This document shows, one piece after another, positions 24,963-33,800 of a stretch of 38,180 bases of DNA. Origin of the DNA: a virus; the IMG/VR virus record IMGVR_UViG_3300046009_006369, positions 1 to 38,180 of that record, one strand, 5' to 3'. Numbering within the stretch: the first letter of the stretch is position 1; each line of letters begins with the position of its first letter. Under the pieces are notes generated by a model. It was given only the letters and a program-made list of their open reading frames with translations, did no database searches and was not told the DNA's origin. The translations under genes and the position numbers were made by a program.

Positions 24963-26723
24963 TTAAATTGATGATATACTAGTAATATTTATTATTTTAG
25001 TATTCGAAAGATTTCCTAAAGTTATATCATTTATCTTTTTCGAACTTGCAATTTTACCACTATATTGAACCAAAGGTGGTAGTTCATAAGTATCAACTGA
25101 AATTTTTTCTTCATTAATTACCAAAACATCAAGTTCTACTAAATTTTTTTCATTAACCGCAGTGATTTCGTATTTTGTTGTATTTTCTATTGCTGCAATT
25201 TTTACATTATCTGTTTTAATTTCTTCTACTAAACTTGATTCTAAAACAATTTCTGAACCAACATCTATGGTTTCTGTTGGAACAGTTAATACATTAACTT
25301 TTATATTGTTAGTTAAGGTTGTTGATTTAAATCTACTTAAAGTTTGACCGGCTACAACCTCTTTTACATCAGTTTGACTACCAGTTTGTGGATTAATTGT
25401 TTTTGTTGATTCTCTTTCTAAAGGATTTACAACTATTCCATAAAAATTAATTTTTTCTGGCAATGTAATTTCTGATGCTTTTATTTCTTCTAAGTTTATT
25501 CTTGCATTTGTTAAAATATTACTTGCACCCAATGTTGTAACTGGATCTGCACCCAACAAATCAACAAAGTCAATATTTACTGTTATAGAGGACAATAAAA
25601 GTTCTTCAGAAATTGAACCCTCTTCTAACAAACCACTAGGTATTGACAATCTATAATCTTTATAATCAGAACCCCCGTTTACAACTTCAATTCCATTTAT
25701 TACTATTTTTTTAGCAGAATTTTTATAAGTTTTTAAACGAATTACGCCATCAACACCAGTAGAACTTGTTATAGGCAATATTGGATTTTCTTGAGTTACA
25801 AATAATTGTGATGTAGCATAATTACTTAAATCTATAAAACAAGAAACAATAGAACCGTCTTTTGGTCCATTTACTTGTGCTTGATAAAGCCAATAATAGG
25901 GAGATGCAGTTGATATTGTATTATTGTCTATCAATTCTTTAATTTTTTCTAAAGTTGTTTTTATTGAAATTGTTTCAGTAGGTGTATTTGTACCAAAATA
26001 GTCTGAAACAAAATTTGATTCGTTGTCTGAAAATAAATTATAACATTCTGAACATGTTAAATTCGTTAAAGTGCTATAAAGATCACCTTTTGTATATGTT
26101 ATGCTTGTTTCTTCGCCTGTGGGTATAATAGTATTTTCTTTAAAGTAAACGCCACAATTTCCAGTATTTCCAGGCGAACCATCGCAAAAATTTGATATTT
26201 CTGAATATTTAGTGGCAAATTCATTTTCCGCGTAATCGTTTAATGAAACTACAGGCAACCAATTAGTATTAACAAAACGAAGCAAAGATGGTGTTATTTT
26301 ATATAAAGCCAACCAAGAATAACCATCAGAATAAGTTTGTGAACCAAATTCATGAGATGGTATTTGTGTAGAAACATTACTATAAATTAAATCTTTTCTA
26401 TTTAATGTATTATTAGTGATACAAAGATAAACTATACCATTTGATTTATTATATGCATAAAATTTACCAGTATTAATTTCTTGACTCGACCAAGGTACAT
26501 AGATATTGCTTCTAGACCAAGTATAGTTAGTAACAACAGCAACTACATCATTTCTACTAACTCTATAGGCAATTTCTGAATCGGTCCATAAAGTTCCATC
26601 TGATTGAATTGTATCATCGCTTTGTATTGCTTTTGTTGTATTACCAATTAAAACATATGTTTGGTCTTTCGATCCAACTCTATCTAATCTGTTTTGAACT
26701 AATTTTGCCTTTTGTGCTGACAT
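24963..26723 (-). CDS. 8: Baseplate wedge protein, gp8-like with long C-terminal extension
   Basis: T4 gp8 (334 residues) is a wedge subunit. This 586-residue protein has a similar first part: YVLIGNTTKAI (about 23-33) at the position of the T4 IFITFGRSEPW segment, LWTDSEIAYRVSRNDVVAVVTNYTWSRSNIYVPW (about 46-79), GIVYLCITNN, then SDGYSWLALYKITPSLLRFVNTNWLPVV (about 130-157), like the T4 DGYVWEYLFEI block. The rest (about 290-586) is beta-rich and repetitive, with many VNV/IEV/ITL strands, and appears to be an added domain. Gene order gp6-gp7-gp8 as in T4 supports the call. RBS AAAGAGAT. The match is by motif memory and a structure comparison would settle it. Confidence 0.62.
   Translation of the reverse strand: MSAQKAKLVQNRLDRVGSKDQTYVLIGNTTKAIQSDDTIQSDGTLWTDSEIAYRVSRNDVVAVVTNYTWSRSNIYVPWSSQEINTGKFYAYNKSNGIVYLCITNNTLNRKDLIYSNVSTQIPSHEFGSQTYSDGYSWLALYKITPSLLRFVNTNWLPVVSLNDYAENEFATKYSEISNFCDGSPGNTGNCGVYFKENTIIPTGEETSITYTKGDLYSTLTNLTCSECYNLFSDNESNFVSDYFGTNTPTETISIKTTLEKIKELIDNNTISTASPYYWLYQAQVNGPKDGSIVSCFIDLSNYATSQLFVTQENPILPITSSTGVDGVIRLKTYKNSAKKIVINGIEVVNGGSDYKDYRLSIPSGLLEEGSISEELLLSSITVNIDFVDLLGADPVTTLGASNILTNARINLEEIKASEITLPEKINFYGIVVNPLERESTKTINPQTGSQTDVKEVVAGQTLSRFKSTTLTNNIKVNVLTVPTETIDVGSEIVLESSLVEEIKTDNVKIAAIENTTKYEITAVNEKNLVELDVLVINEEKISVDTYELPPLVQYSGKIASSKKINDITLGNLSNTKIINITSISSI
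24986..24993 (-). promoter_or_regulatory. Possible late promoter (AATAAATA) for the 219-aa gene
   Basis: AATAAATA lies at the end of the gp8-like reading frame, 31 nt before the ATG at 24954. It fits the relaxed NATAAATA form of T4-like late promoters, but the AT-rich context makes it a weak call. Confidence 0.25.
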
Positions 26724-26734
26724 TGTTTATCTCT

Positions 26735-27910
26735 TTAACATGGGGATGGTGAACAAGTTACTCCGTCATTTGGACTAGTAAAACCGGCAGAATAACACAT
26801 TGTAAAGAAGTCAAAAATATTTATATCATTAAAACGAGAAGCGGTGATATTACCGTCCCAATTTGGAAAATAATGTGATGGTCCAGTAAAACCAAGAGTA
26901 AAACCAGAACTAAATCCGTTGCAACAAGTTAAACCATATAAATTAATACCATAAGTTACGCCTATTATGGTATTGTAGGTAGTTCCCATTCTATATGCAC
27001 TATAGTTTTTGAGAACTGGATATTCACATAAAAGATTTGTATCCTCTCCTTCTCCCGGACCCTCATAGTCTGATATTTCTTTTTCAAATACAACCCGTAA
27101 ACCGGCGGGATGGAGAACTTCTTTATAAACTTCAGTATATTCTTGTACAGGAAGACCAACTTTTAACAAGTAGGAATAGTCTTGAATCCAATCGCTATCC
27201 TGCAATCTTCCAAAATTTAAGTAACTTCCGCCTAATGTTTGTATTTGTGAATATGTTCCAGTAAGACCCGAAAATTCAAAACTCTCATGTTCAAATTTTC
27301 CCCCGTTTAGTCTTAAAATATTTTCTTTTGGATAATATATTTTTACATCTTCTTCATTAACCGAAAATAGTGTTTTAAAAAAGTATATAACCGCTTCTAA
27401 ATTTGTTTTTCTGAGATATACATTTCTTCTTATACCATTAATGAATGATTCAATAGCCAAATCCGTGATAGGACCACCATTTTCTGCTAAAAACCTTTCA
27501 TCAATACCAGATGCATATGTAAATAAAAAGTTTTTATAATATTGTTTTTTGGTGGTTTCTATGTCTATTAGATTTAATAATCTTTGAGATAAATTATATT
27601 CACCTCCACCCGGCAAATCACAATACAACCAGTCATAATATTTTTGAAGAAAATCAAATATAGAAACAGGATTTGCCTCTCCGTTGTCTATTCTTTCCTG
27701 TTTTTCGTAAACTACCCAAAGAGGAATGTATTTTGTTATATCAAAATTTGTTCCGCAATATGAAGAATTTAGAGAAGTATTAGTTAATCTGTTTAAATTA
27801 ATACCAGATGCTTCCGAAACATCTAAATCTATTCTTTCTTCATCTATTGTTGGAGAAAGTTCAATTAAAGTATGATTTATGTTTTTCGCTGTCGGAAAGA
27901 CTAAAATCAT
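26735..27910 (-). CDS. 7: Baseplate wedge protein, short gp7-like
   Basis: T4 gp7 (1032 residues) joins gp6, gp8 and gp10 in the wedge. This 391-residue protein resembles only its C-terminal part: IFDFLQKYYDWLY, the GIRRNVYLRKTNLEAVIYFFKTLFSVNEEDVKIYYP stretch (compare T4 GIEASYKFLFKVLYNEEVEIEI), and YSYLLKVGLPVQEYTEVYKEVLHPAGLRVVFE (compare T4 SNLPSSRW..DVIRFVHPVGFGFI). The Cys-containing end (CYSAGFTSPNDGVTCSPSPC) is odd for a wedge protein. I place the start at ATG 27910, which overlaps the gp6 stop as ATGA and has GAGGGAG upstream. An upstream TTG at 27937 would add nine residues but lies deep in gp6. A perfect TATAAATA near the 3' end may drive the next gene. Confidence 0.62.
   Translation of the reverse strand: MILVFPTAKNINHTLIELSPTIDEERIDLDVSEASGINLNRLTNTSLNSSYCGTNFDITKYIPLWVVYEKQERIDNGEANPVSIFDFLQKYYDWLYCDLPGGGEYNLSQRLLNLIDIETTKKQYYKNFLFTYASGIDERFLAENGGPITDLAIESFINGIRRNVYLRKTNLEAVIYFFKTLFSVNEEDVKIYYPKENILRLNGGKFEHESFEFSGLTGTYSQIQTLGGSYLNFGRLQDSDWIQDYSYLLKVGLPVQEYTEVYKEVLHPAGLRVVFEKEISDYEGPGEGEDTNLLCEYPVLKNYSAYRMGTTYNTIIGVTYGINLYGLTCCNGFSSGFTLGFTGPSHYFPNWDGNITASRFNDINIFDFFTMCYSAGFTSPNDGVTCSPSPC
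26818..26825 (-). promoter_or_regulatory. Internal TATAAATA late-promoter match ahead of gp8-like gene
   Basis: An exact T4 late consensus followed by TTTTTGAC lies inside the gp7-like reading frame (encoding DINIFD), 95 nt before the gp8-like start. It could give gp8-like its own late transcript. Sequence identity is perfect, but the distance is longer than at the other promoters. Confidence 0.35.
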
Positions 27911-29670
27911 ATAATAGAAACTCCCTCTTGCAAACAAGTTATAACATTATTCAATGATGAATTAAAATATCTATTTTTAAATGGTATTGTCAAAACATAA
28001 GAATTAGCGGCAATGTCATTTATGATAATAGTTCCTTTTGATAAATTTACACTACCAAAATCGCCAGGTATTTCTACACCAAATGTATTAAAAGCTTTTA
28101 TAGGAACAAAAATAGTCCTAGATGTTGCTTGGTTTGTTTTAATTCTTAGAGTTACTGTTTGACCAGTTTTTAATGTAAACGGAGTGGTAATTGCATAATC
28201 GTCTATTAAATTGTTTTTAATTTCATTCCCAAAATTATATGTTATTTGACCATTTGATAGAGTTATAGTTTGTTTAAAATATAAAGAAATGCTATCTTCA
28301 TTAATACTTACACCCCCAACATCTTTTTCTACAGAAGATTTTATATCAGATCCATTTATTTTAAAATTAAATACTTCTCTTTTTAAGAAATTATCATCAA
28401 CATATTTTTTTACTTGTTCCAATTTTCCCTGTTTTTCTTTTGCATCTCCGAATACACTAGTATATGCCATAGAATAAGTTAAATATAAATTAAATGATTT
28501 TGGTGTTACATATTCTGGTAAAATGGTAATAACGCATCTATTTTTTAAGAAATCTAATATCTCTTGTATTCTTGTAGGTTCTTGACCGGCAAGAGATACG
28601 AAAACTCTTCCATATCTTGGTGGATAAATTTCTTCTCCTCCGAATACAGCAAATTCATCAATGCTATTAACTAATTGAGCTTCTAATAAAAGAGAAATTA
28701 TATCATTTTTTGTAACTGCTCGACCCTGAGCAGAGAATAGTTTTGGTGCTAAAAATTTTATTGTATCCAAAGAAGGTTCGTCCAACCCACCTGAAGATTT
28801 TTCTCTTAAAATTATTGATAAATTATCAAATTCAAAATTTGGTGTACCACTAAGATTAAAAACAATTATATTATTTGCAACATCTCCACTTGAAACTAAA
28901 TATCTAATTTTTATAAAATCGCCAGGTTCTAAAGAAGTTCCCAACAAATTGGTTATACCAAATTGTATGGCAAAACCATCTATTAATCTTTCAACAAAGA
29001 ATATTTTTTGGTCAACATTATATGGAGAACCTATGTTTGAAGTTGCTTTCCATTGATAAAATTGACTTTCACCTTGTTTTTTTACTTCTACCGTTAGAGT
29101 CGATAAATCTACATCTTGATTTAAAATGTAATACTTTTGTTTATTTAAATCTAAATTTCCTATTGTTTCTACCAAAACACCTTGATTGTTATTGTCTAAG
29201 TAAAATAACTCTTTACCTTCTGCAACAATAATTTCAACTTGTCCATCTGCATCTATTTCTAAAGAATCTTCTAATGTATAAAATGTATATTCTAAACCAT
29301 CATTTGTAGTCCCTACAAATTTTTCGTGCTTTCCAACTCTTTCTCCCGGCTCAGTTAAACCAGTTAAAAGTAATTTTGCTCTTGAAGATGTTGGTCCCTG
29401 TACAGTATATCCAAGAGGTTTCACTAATGAAATTACAGATTCCAATCTCTGTGCAGAATCCAAAAACATTTCATTTGCAACCATGTTCATATAATATGCA
29501 TAGTAGAAAGTATTATATGCTAAAAGATTAATAAGCGTTTGAGTTACAGATCCCTCAAATGCATAATCTTTTAAAACAGGTTGTTCTCTTAAGTAAGTAG
29601 TTAGATTGGACTTTATCGTGTCAAAATCTAATGATCCTAACTGCGGAGGTGTGTTTGGATAATTTGCCAT
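27907..29670 (-). CDS. 6: Baseplate wedge protein gp6
   Basis: gp6 forms the inner ring that ties the wedges together. It is 587 residues (T4: 660). Family signatures are the N-terminus LDFDTIKSNLTTYLREQPVLKDYAFEGSVTQTLINLLAYNTFYYAYYMNMVANEMFLDSA (about 15-74), LVKPLGYTVQGPTSSRAKL, VTKNDIISLLLEAQLVNSIDEFAVFGGEEIYPPRYGRVFVSL (about 317-358) with the typical GGE..PP.YGRV core, and EILDFLKNRCVITILPEYV. These are shared by gp6/gpJ-like baseplate proteins. RBS AAGGAAAATTAA. The stop overlaps the gp7-like start. Confidence 0.92.
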   Translation of the reverse strand: MANYPNTPPQLGSLDFDTIKSNLTTYLREQPVLKDYAFEGSVTQTLINLLAYNTFYYAYYMNMVANEMFLDSAQRLESVISLVKPLGYTVQGPTSSRAKLLLTGLTEPGERVGKHEKFVGTTNDGLEYTFYTLEDSLEIDADGQVEIIVAEGKELFYLDNNNQGVLVETIGNLDLNKQKYYILNQDVDLSTLTVEVKKQGESQFYQWKATSNIGSPYNVDQKIFFVERLIDGFAIQFGITNLLGTSLEPGDFIKIRYLVSSGDVANNIIVFNLSGTPNFEFDNLSIILREKSSGGLDEPSLDTIKFLAPKLFSAQGRAVTKNDIISLLLEAQLVNSIDEFAVFGGEEIYPPRYGRVFVSLAGQEPTRIQEILDFLKNRCVITILPEYVTPKSFNLYLTYSMAYTSVFGDAKEKQGKLEQVKKYVDDNFLKREVFNFKINGSDIKSSVEKDVGGVSINEDSISLYFKQTITLSNGQITYNFGNEIKNNLIDDYAITTPFTLKTGQTVTLRIKTNQATSRTIFVPIKAFNTFGVEIPGDFGSVNLSKGTIIINDIAANSYVLTIPFKNRYFNSSLNNVITCLQEGVSII

Positions 29671-29680
29671 TTAATTTTCC

Positions 29681-30484
29681 TTATACTGGAGTGTATGGAT
29701 AATAAGTTAATGAATAAATTTTAGCATCTGTCGGAAGAGATCCACTTAAAAGTGTTCCTCCAAACTTAGTAAAAGGACGACCATTTATTGATACTGGTGT
29801 AGTAATAGAATCTGATTCAAATATAGTATTAAAAGAAGCTTCCGATGGATCACTATTGTAATATCTTATAAACCAATAGCCATATGCTAAACCATTAGTT
29901 TCTAAACTATTAAAATAAGAAGTTAAATCTGCTCCAAAATATTCCGAATTACTTATGTACAATGCTGGAATTGTACTAGGCCAGTTACTCATACATGTTG
30001 ATGTACAATCTCCAGAGCAAGCTGAAAGGAAAAATATTCCATCTTCGCCTGGATTGCAAGTTGCACCATCTGTGTTGTAATATTCAGAAAATATACCAGT
30101 GTTCAAACCATAAGAAAGTGTTCCCTGTAAACCCTGTAATCCTGAACCGGATGATCCCTGAATACCTTGAACACCCTGTAGACCCTGTAGACCCTGTAGA
30201 CCTTGAGCACCTAGAGAACCCTGAACACCCTGTAGACCTTGGGAACCTATAGTTCCCTGTAATCCTTGAGCACCTAGACTGCCTTGAATTCCTTGAATTC
30301 CAAATGATCCTTGAATACCAAAAGAGCCTTGTATTCCTTGCAATCCCTGACTTCCCTGTGTTCCTTGTGCTCCTGCCGTTATTCCTACCCCAACCCAAGC
30401 GGTAGCTGTTCCATCATATCTCCATGTATAATTTCCTATTGTGTGTGTGTCGCCGTCAAAAGCTGGATAAGGAAAACCTGCCAT
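29681..30484 (-). CDS. Collagen-like (Gly-X-Gln) structural protein inserted between gp25 and gp6
   Basis: The protein has 267 residues. N-terminus MAGFPYPAFDGDTHTIGNYTWRYDGTATAWVGVG (1-34) is like the short beta motif that opens many marine phage fibre proteins. Residues 38-121 are 28 collagen triplets, mainly GLQ, GIQ, GVQ, GSQ and GSL, rich in Gln and without Pro. A C-terminal domain of about 145 residues starts with a CNPGEDGIFFLSACSGDCTSTC cluster and is otherwise unrecognised (YWFIRYYNSDPSEASFNTIFE, TKFGGTLLSG). It is expected to be a trimeric fibre with a C-terminal knob. The start overlaps the gp25 stop (TAATG) with AAAGGAC upstream, so it is co-translated with baseplate genes and is probably a baseplate appendage. 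Function is inferred. Confidence 0.83.
   Translation of the reverse strand: MAGFPYPAFDGDTHTIGNYTWRYDGTATAWVGVGITAGAQGTQGSQGLQGIQGSFGIQGSFGIQGIQGSLGAQGLQGTIGSQGLQGVQGSLGAQGLQGLQGLQGVQGIQGSSGSGLQGLQGTLSYGLNTGIFSEYYNTDGATCNPGEDGIFFLSACSGDCTSTCMSNWPSTIPALYISNSEYFGADLTSYFNSLETNGLAYGYWFIRYYNSDPSEASFNTIFESDSITTPVSINGRPFTKFGGTLLSGSLPTDAKIYSLTYYPYTPV
30122..30373 (-). repeat. Collagen-like 9-bp-period repeat, Gln-rich
   Basis: About 28 tandem 9-bp units encode Gly-X-Gln type triplets, including runs of near-identical units (plus strand ACCCTGTAG, around 30172-30200). The Pro-free, Gln-rich composition differs from the Gly-Pro-Thr repeats of the adhesins at 14.6-20.8 kb, pointing to a separate origin. 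Confidence 0.88.
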
Positions 30485-30879
30485 TATCTTGTCCTTTCTA
30501 CACTTATCGTAACAGTATCTATTCTCTCAAAACTTAATATTTCATATACAATTTCTATATTTATTGTTCGAGCAGTATCTTCATCTAATTCAATTATTAC
30601 ATCTGTAACATTTACTCTAGGTTCATATAAATTTACTATATTTGCTATATGAACTTTATACTGTCCGGTTATACTTTCTACGACATTTTCAAATAATATG
30701 TCATAAATATAACCCGTAAAATTCAAATCAAAAGGTCTTTCACCAAATCTTGTTAAAACAATATTTTTTACAGATTCTTTTATTGAAACGGCATCTTTTT
30801 TCAAATTAATATCATTAGTAAAGAAATTTTTACTAAGAAACATTGGAAGATCTGAAAATGCGTTGTTAGTTATTCTCAT
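30484..30879 (-). CDS. 25: Baseplate wedge protein gp25
   Basis: gp25 belongs to the gp25/lysozyme-like (GPW) baseplate family and nucleates sheath assembly with gp6. It is 131 residues, almost the T4 length (132). Typical motifs are DLPMFLSKNFFTNDINLKKDAVSIKESVKNIVLTRFGERPFDLNFTGYIYDILFENV (about 11-67), with the family signature T..GERPF.P.FG here as TRFGERPFDLNFTG, then VNLYEPRVNVTDVIIE (about 87-102). A CATAAATA element overlaps the stop codon of the gene before it. No clear Shine-Dalgarno sequence precedes the ATG. Confidence 0.94.
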   Translation of the reverse strand: MRITNNAFSDLPMFLSKNFFTNDINLKKDAVSIKESVKNIVLTRFGERPFDLNFTGYIYDILFENVVESITGQYKVHIANIVNLYEPRVNVTDVIIELDEDTARTINIEIVYEILSFERIDTVTISVERTR

Positions 30880-30886
30880 ATATTCT

Positions 30887-30894
30887 TATTTATG
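30887..30894 (-). promoter_or_regulatory. Late promoter-like element (CATAAATA) for gp25
   Basis: CATAAATA overlaps the TAA stop of the 1849-residue gene. With T4 spacing the transcript would start near base 30881, leaving only about 2 nt before the gp25 ATG and no Shine-Dalgarno sequence. Either the message is nearly leaderless or the match is not used. Confidence 0.35.
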
Positions 30895-33800
30895 ACATTA
30901 GATATGCCGTTTTTGCATTATTTCCAATATCTGGTGGTTTTGATAATGTATCACGATTTAATGTTATTTCTACTAGTTGAACTGTTTCTTTTATGAATTT
31001 ATGAGTGATGCCTGTAATCATCCACTTACCATCTAAGTTTTTAGTCTGATTGATGTATAACTCTTCTGTCTTTGGATTTTCGTGTTTGAGGTAAATTAAA
31101 TCGCCTATATTTAATCTAGGGTTATTTGCAGATATTACTATAACTATTTGCTGTGAGGTTAATTGTTGTAATAATGCCGTTCTGAATAGCGGGACATATG
31201 CGGGAGTACTCCAAAAACTGGAATATGTTCGTGTATATGCCAAATATTCACCAAATTTTTCTCCTATTTCTGGACAATTGCAACTGCATGGATTGTTTGG
31301 ATCTGACCAAATACATCCAAGATACTCTTTGCCTAGATTTTCTTCAATAAGTTCGCACTCCTTTAACTTATTATAAAGATGGTAAAGTTCCAAATATGTT
31401 GGTTCTGTTTCTGTGGGTATTTGATCTTGTGCAGGACAATTGCAGTATGGATTTTCAGGAGGACAACTAGAGGAATCAACTAATCCTTCAGGATTTGCAC
31501 AAGTATATTCACTACAAATATTTCCATTTGATCTTGCAAATACCACAAACTGAGCAGCAAAGTTTTGATCAAATAAATCGTAATTTACATCTTCTATGGG
31601 CGGTGTAATTATTCCGTATTCAGTCTCTCCACTCAAATCATATTTCCAAACATCAGATGTTACTAGTCCGGGTCTATAGAGTGCGTAATCTGCATTTAAC
31701 CAATGAAGTATATCGTCTTTAAAGAATTGTCTAACTTCTTGTTCTAATGAATCATCTGTATGTGGATTAATGTTTTCAGCAGGATAATCTGTATCTTCAT
31801 TTTTATTTTTTAATAATTTAGAATTCAATCCCTGATTGTCTAAATGTTTTACCCATTTAGAGTCTTGATTTTCTTTTCCTAAAGTATATTCCGAATCGTA
31901 CTCATTATCCTGTATTTCGTTTCTTCTTGAGAAAGTAGAATCTGTTAGTATTTGAGTTCTGTAAGGTGGAGTCATTAAAGTTGGATATTGTGATTCTCTT
32001 GCATCTGCATCTTCGTTACTATAACTTTGTACTCCATAATTCATTTGTTTGGTATTAAAGAAAGTAGAAATTGCTGGTTCTAGTTTTTGATACAGGAAAA
32101 GATTTCTTGGGAAATAAAACGACCACCAAGATCTATGTGGTTTGAATTTTTTGTGGGAAGCAAGCAAATATCCAGAACCCATTGCAGTTTCGTTGTACTC
32201 ACTGTCTACTTCTTTTGCATGGAAACCGGGATTTCTTTTTACACTATACTTTTCTCCTGAATAGAAATTGATGTCATAAAAATTACCATTCTTCACTTCA
32301 GGAGTCATTGATTCTATATCTGTGGTATAATATGGGAATTCAACATTAAATCCCCGTTCAGGCCATAGATCCATTCCAGAGTCAGTTAAATCCGATCTAC
32401 CAAAGACAGGAGAATACTTGTTCCACCAAGAGTATTCTCTGGAAACATTTTTTCTCTCAATTTTATTCTTTTTAACTGCCACATCAAAACCATATGGGTC
32501 CATTCCGATGACTGCTACATTATTTCTTATTGTTTGTCTTCCTGTTGGACCGGGAGTGACTTGAACAAGATATGGTAAGAAATATTCAGAACCGGGATCA
32601 CGAACAAACCCATTCGGGAAATCTGCTATTCTGTCTAGACCGATTGGATTAATAAATTCGATACGAACATAAGAAGCAATTTCTTCTTTCTTTATGTTTG
32701 GTGGTTTTTTATTTTCTATCTCTTCATCAAATATATTGTAAGCATAAACATAACTTAACTCATCTATTTCTTCAGGATAATAATTTAAGTGTGTTTGTGC
32801 ATAACCCAAATCCGACCAAATTAATGGATTTGGAGTTTCGTTTTCTTGACCCGGTAAATTTTTTACTTCATTTTTGGTGGCAATTACATACTGTTTTTCT
32901 TTTGATTGTGATTCAGCCAATGATGTAACTCTATCGGACAACCAAGGACCATCATTAAGAGGATCAGTAGCAGTTGATCTATAGTATTTTAGTAATTTTC
33001 TTTTTGTTACAAACGCAGATTTTCCATTTCGAGTGTCGTATTTTTGATTGTAATATGGATGAATGTAAACTTCCTCTTGATCCCACCATGCAGAACCATT
33101 TACACTATAATCATTTGGATTATTGCTTTCATCATTTCCAAAATAAATATTGTATAACCACTCACCAGCACTTGCCCCGGTTATGCCCAAATTAGACTTT
33201 GCAAGTATCTCGTATCTGCTTCCCTTTATTTCTTTTCTAGTTATTTTTTTAACATTAAATAATGATAAATCTTGTTCCAGTCTAGTAGATCTACCACCAG
33301 AAACACCAGTAAAAATACTAGTCCCAAGTTCTTTTGAAACAAAGAACGCTTTTCTGTTCCACCATTCGTCATAAAGTTCTTGCCATTTTTCAACATAACT
33401 TTGCTCTATAGTTTCTTTTAAATAATTGTAAACATTTCTTTGATAGGTTATTATTTGTAATTCTTGTTCGCCAAGTCTTTTTGCTATTTCAACCAATACT
33501 GGGTTAAAGCAGTAATGATTGAAGCAATTTCCCTCATCGACGCAATCCATCAATTGATCCCATTTTTGATTGTATTCTATCTTTAATTCTTTTGGGGTAG
33601 ACCAAGGATAATCTGTCCAATATTCCTTGTTTATTATCATTAGATTATTTGGATTATTTCCAATATTATCTGTATCACTTAGATAGAAAACATCTGCATA
33701 ATAATTCTTGGAAGGAGAAAGCACAGAAGAGTAACGAGCAACATCTATTCCTGGACCATATAAAAATCTACCAGATGTTTCATAATTACTAAATAAACCT

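Noticed and set aside
26965-27159. A 64-codon minus-strand frame inside the gp7-like gene
   Set aside because: It is out of frame with a gene supported by synteny and family motifs, lacks an RBS, and is low-complexity Ile/Lys/Tyr sequence.
27911-27937. TTG start adding nine residues to the gp7-like protein
   Set aside because: ATG at 27910 has the coupled ATGA overlap with gp6 and a GAGGGAG site; the TTG lies deep inside gp6 with no ribosome site.
30084-30398. A 104-codon open frame on the minus strand inside the collagen-like gene
   Set aside because: It is an out-of-frame reading of the 9-bp repeats (Arg/Ser/Thr/Asn-rich nonsense), with no ribosome site, and lies within a well-supported gene.
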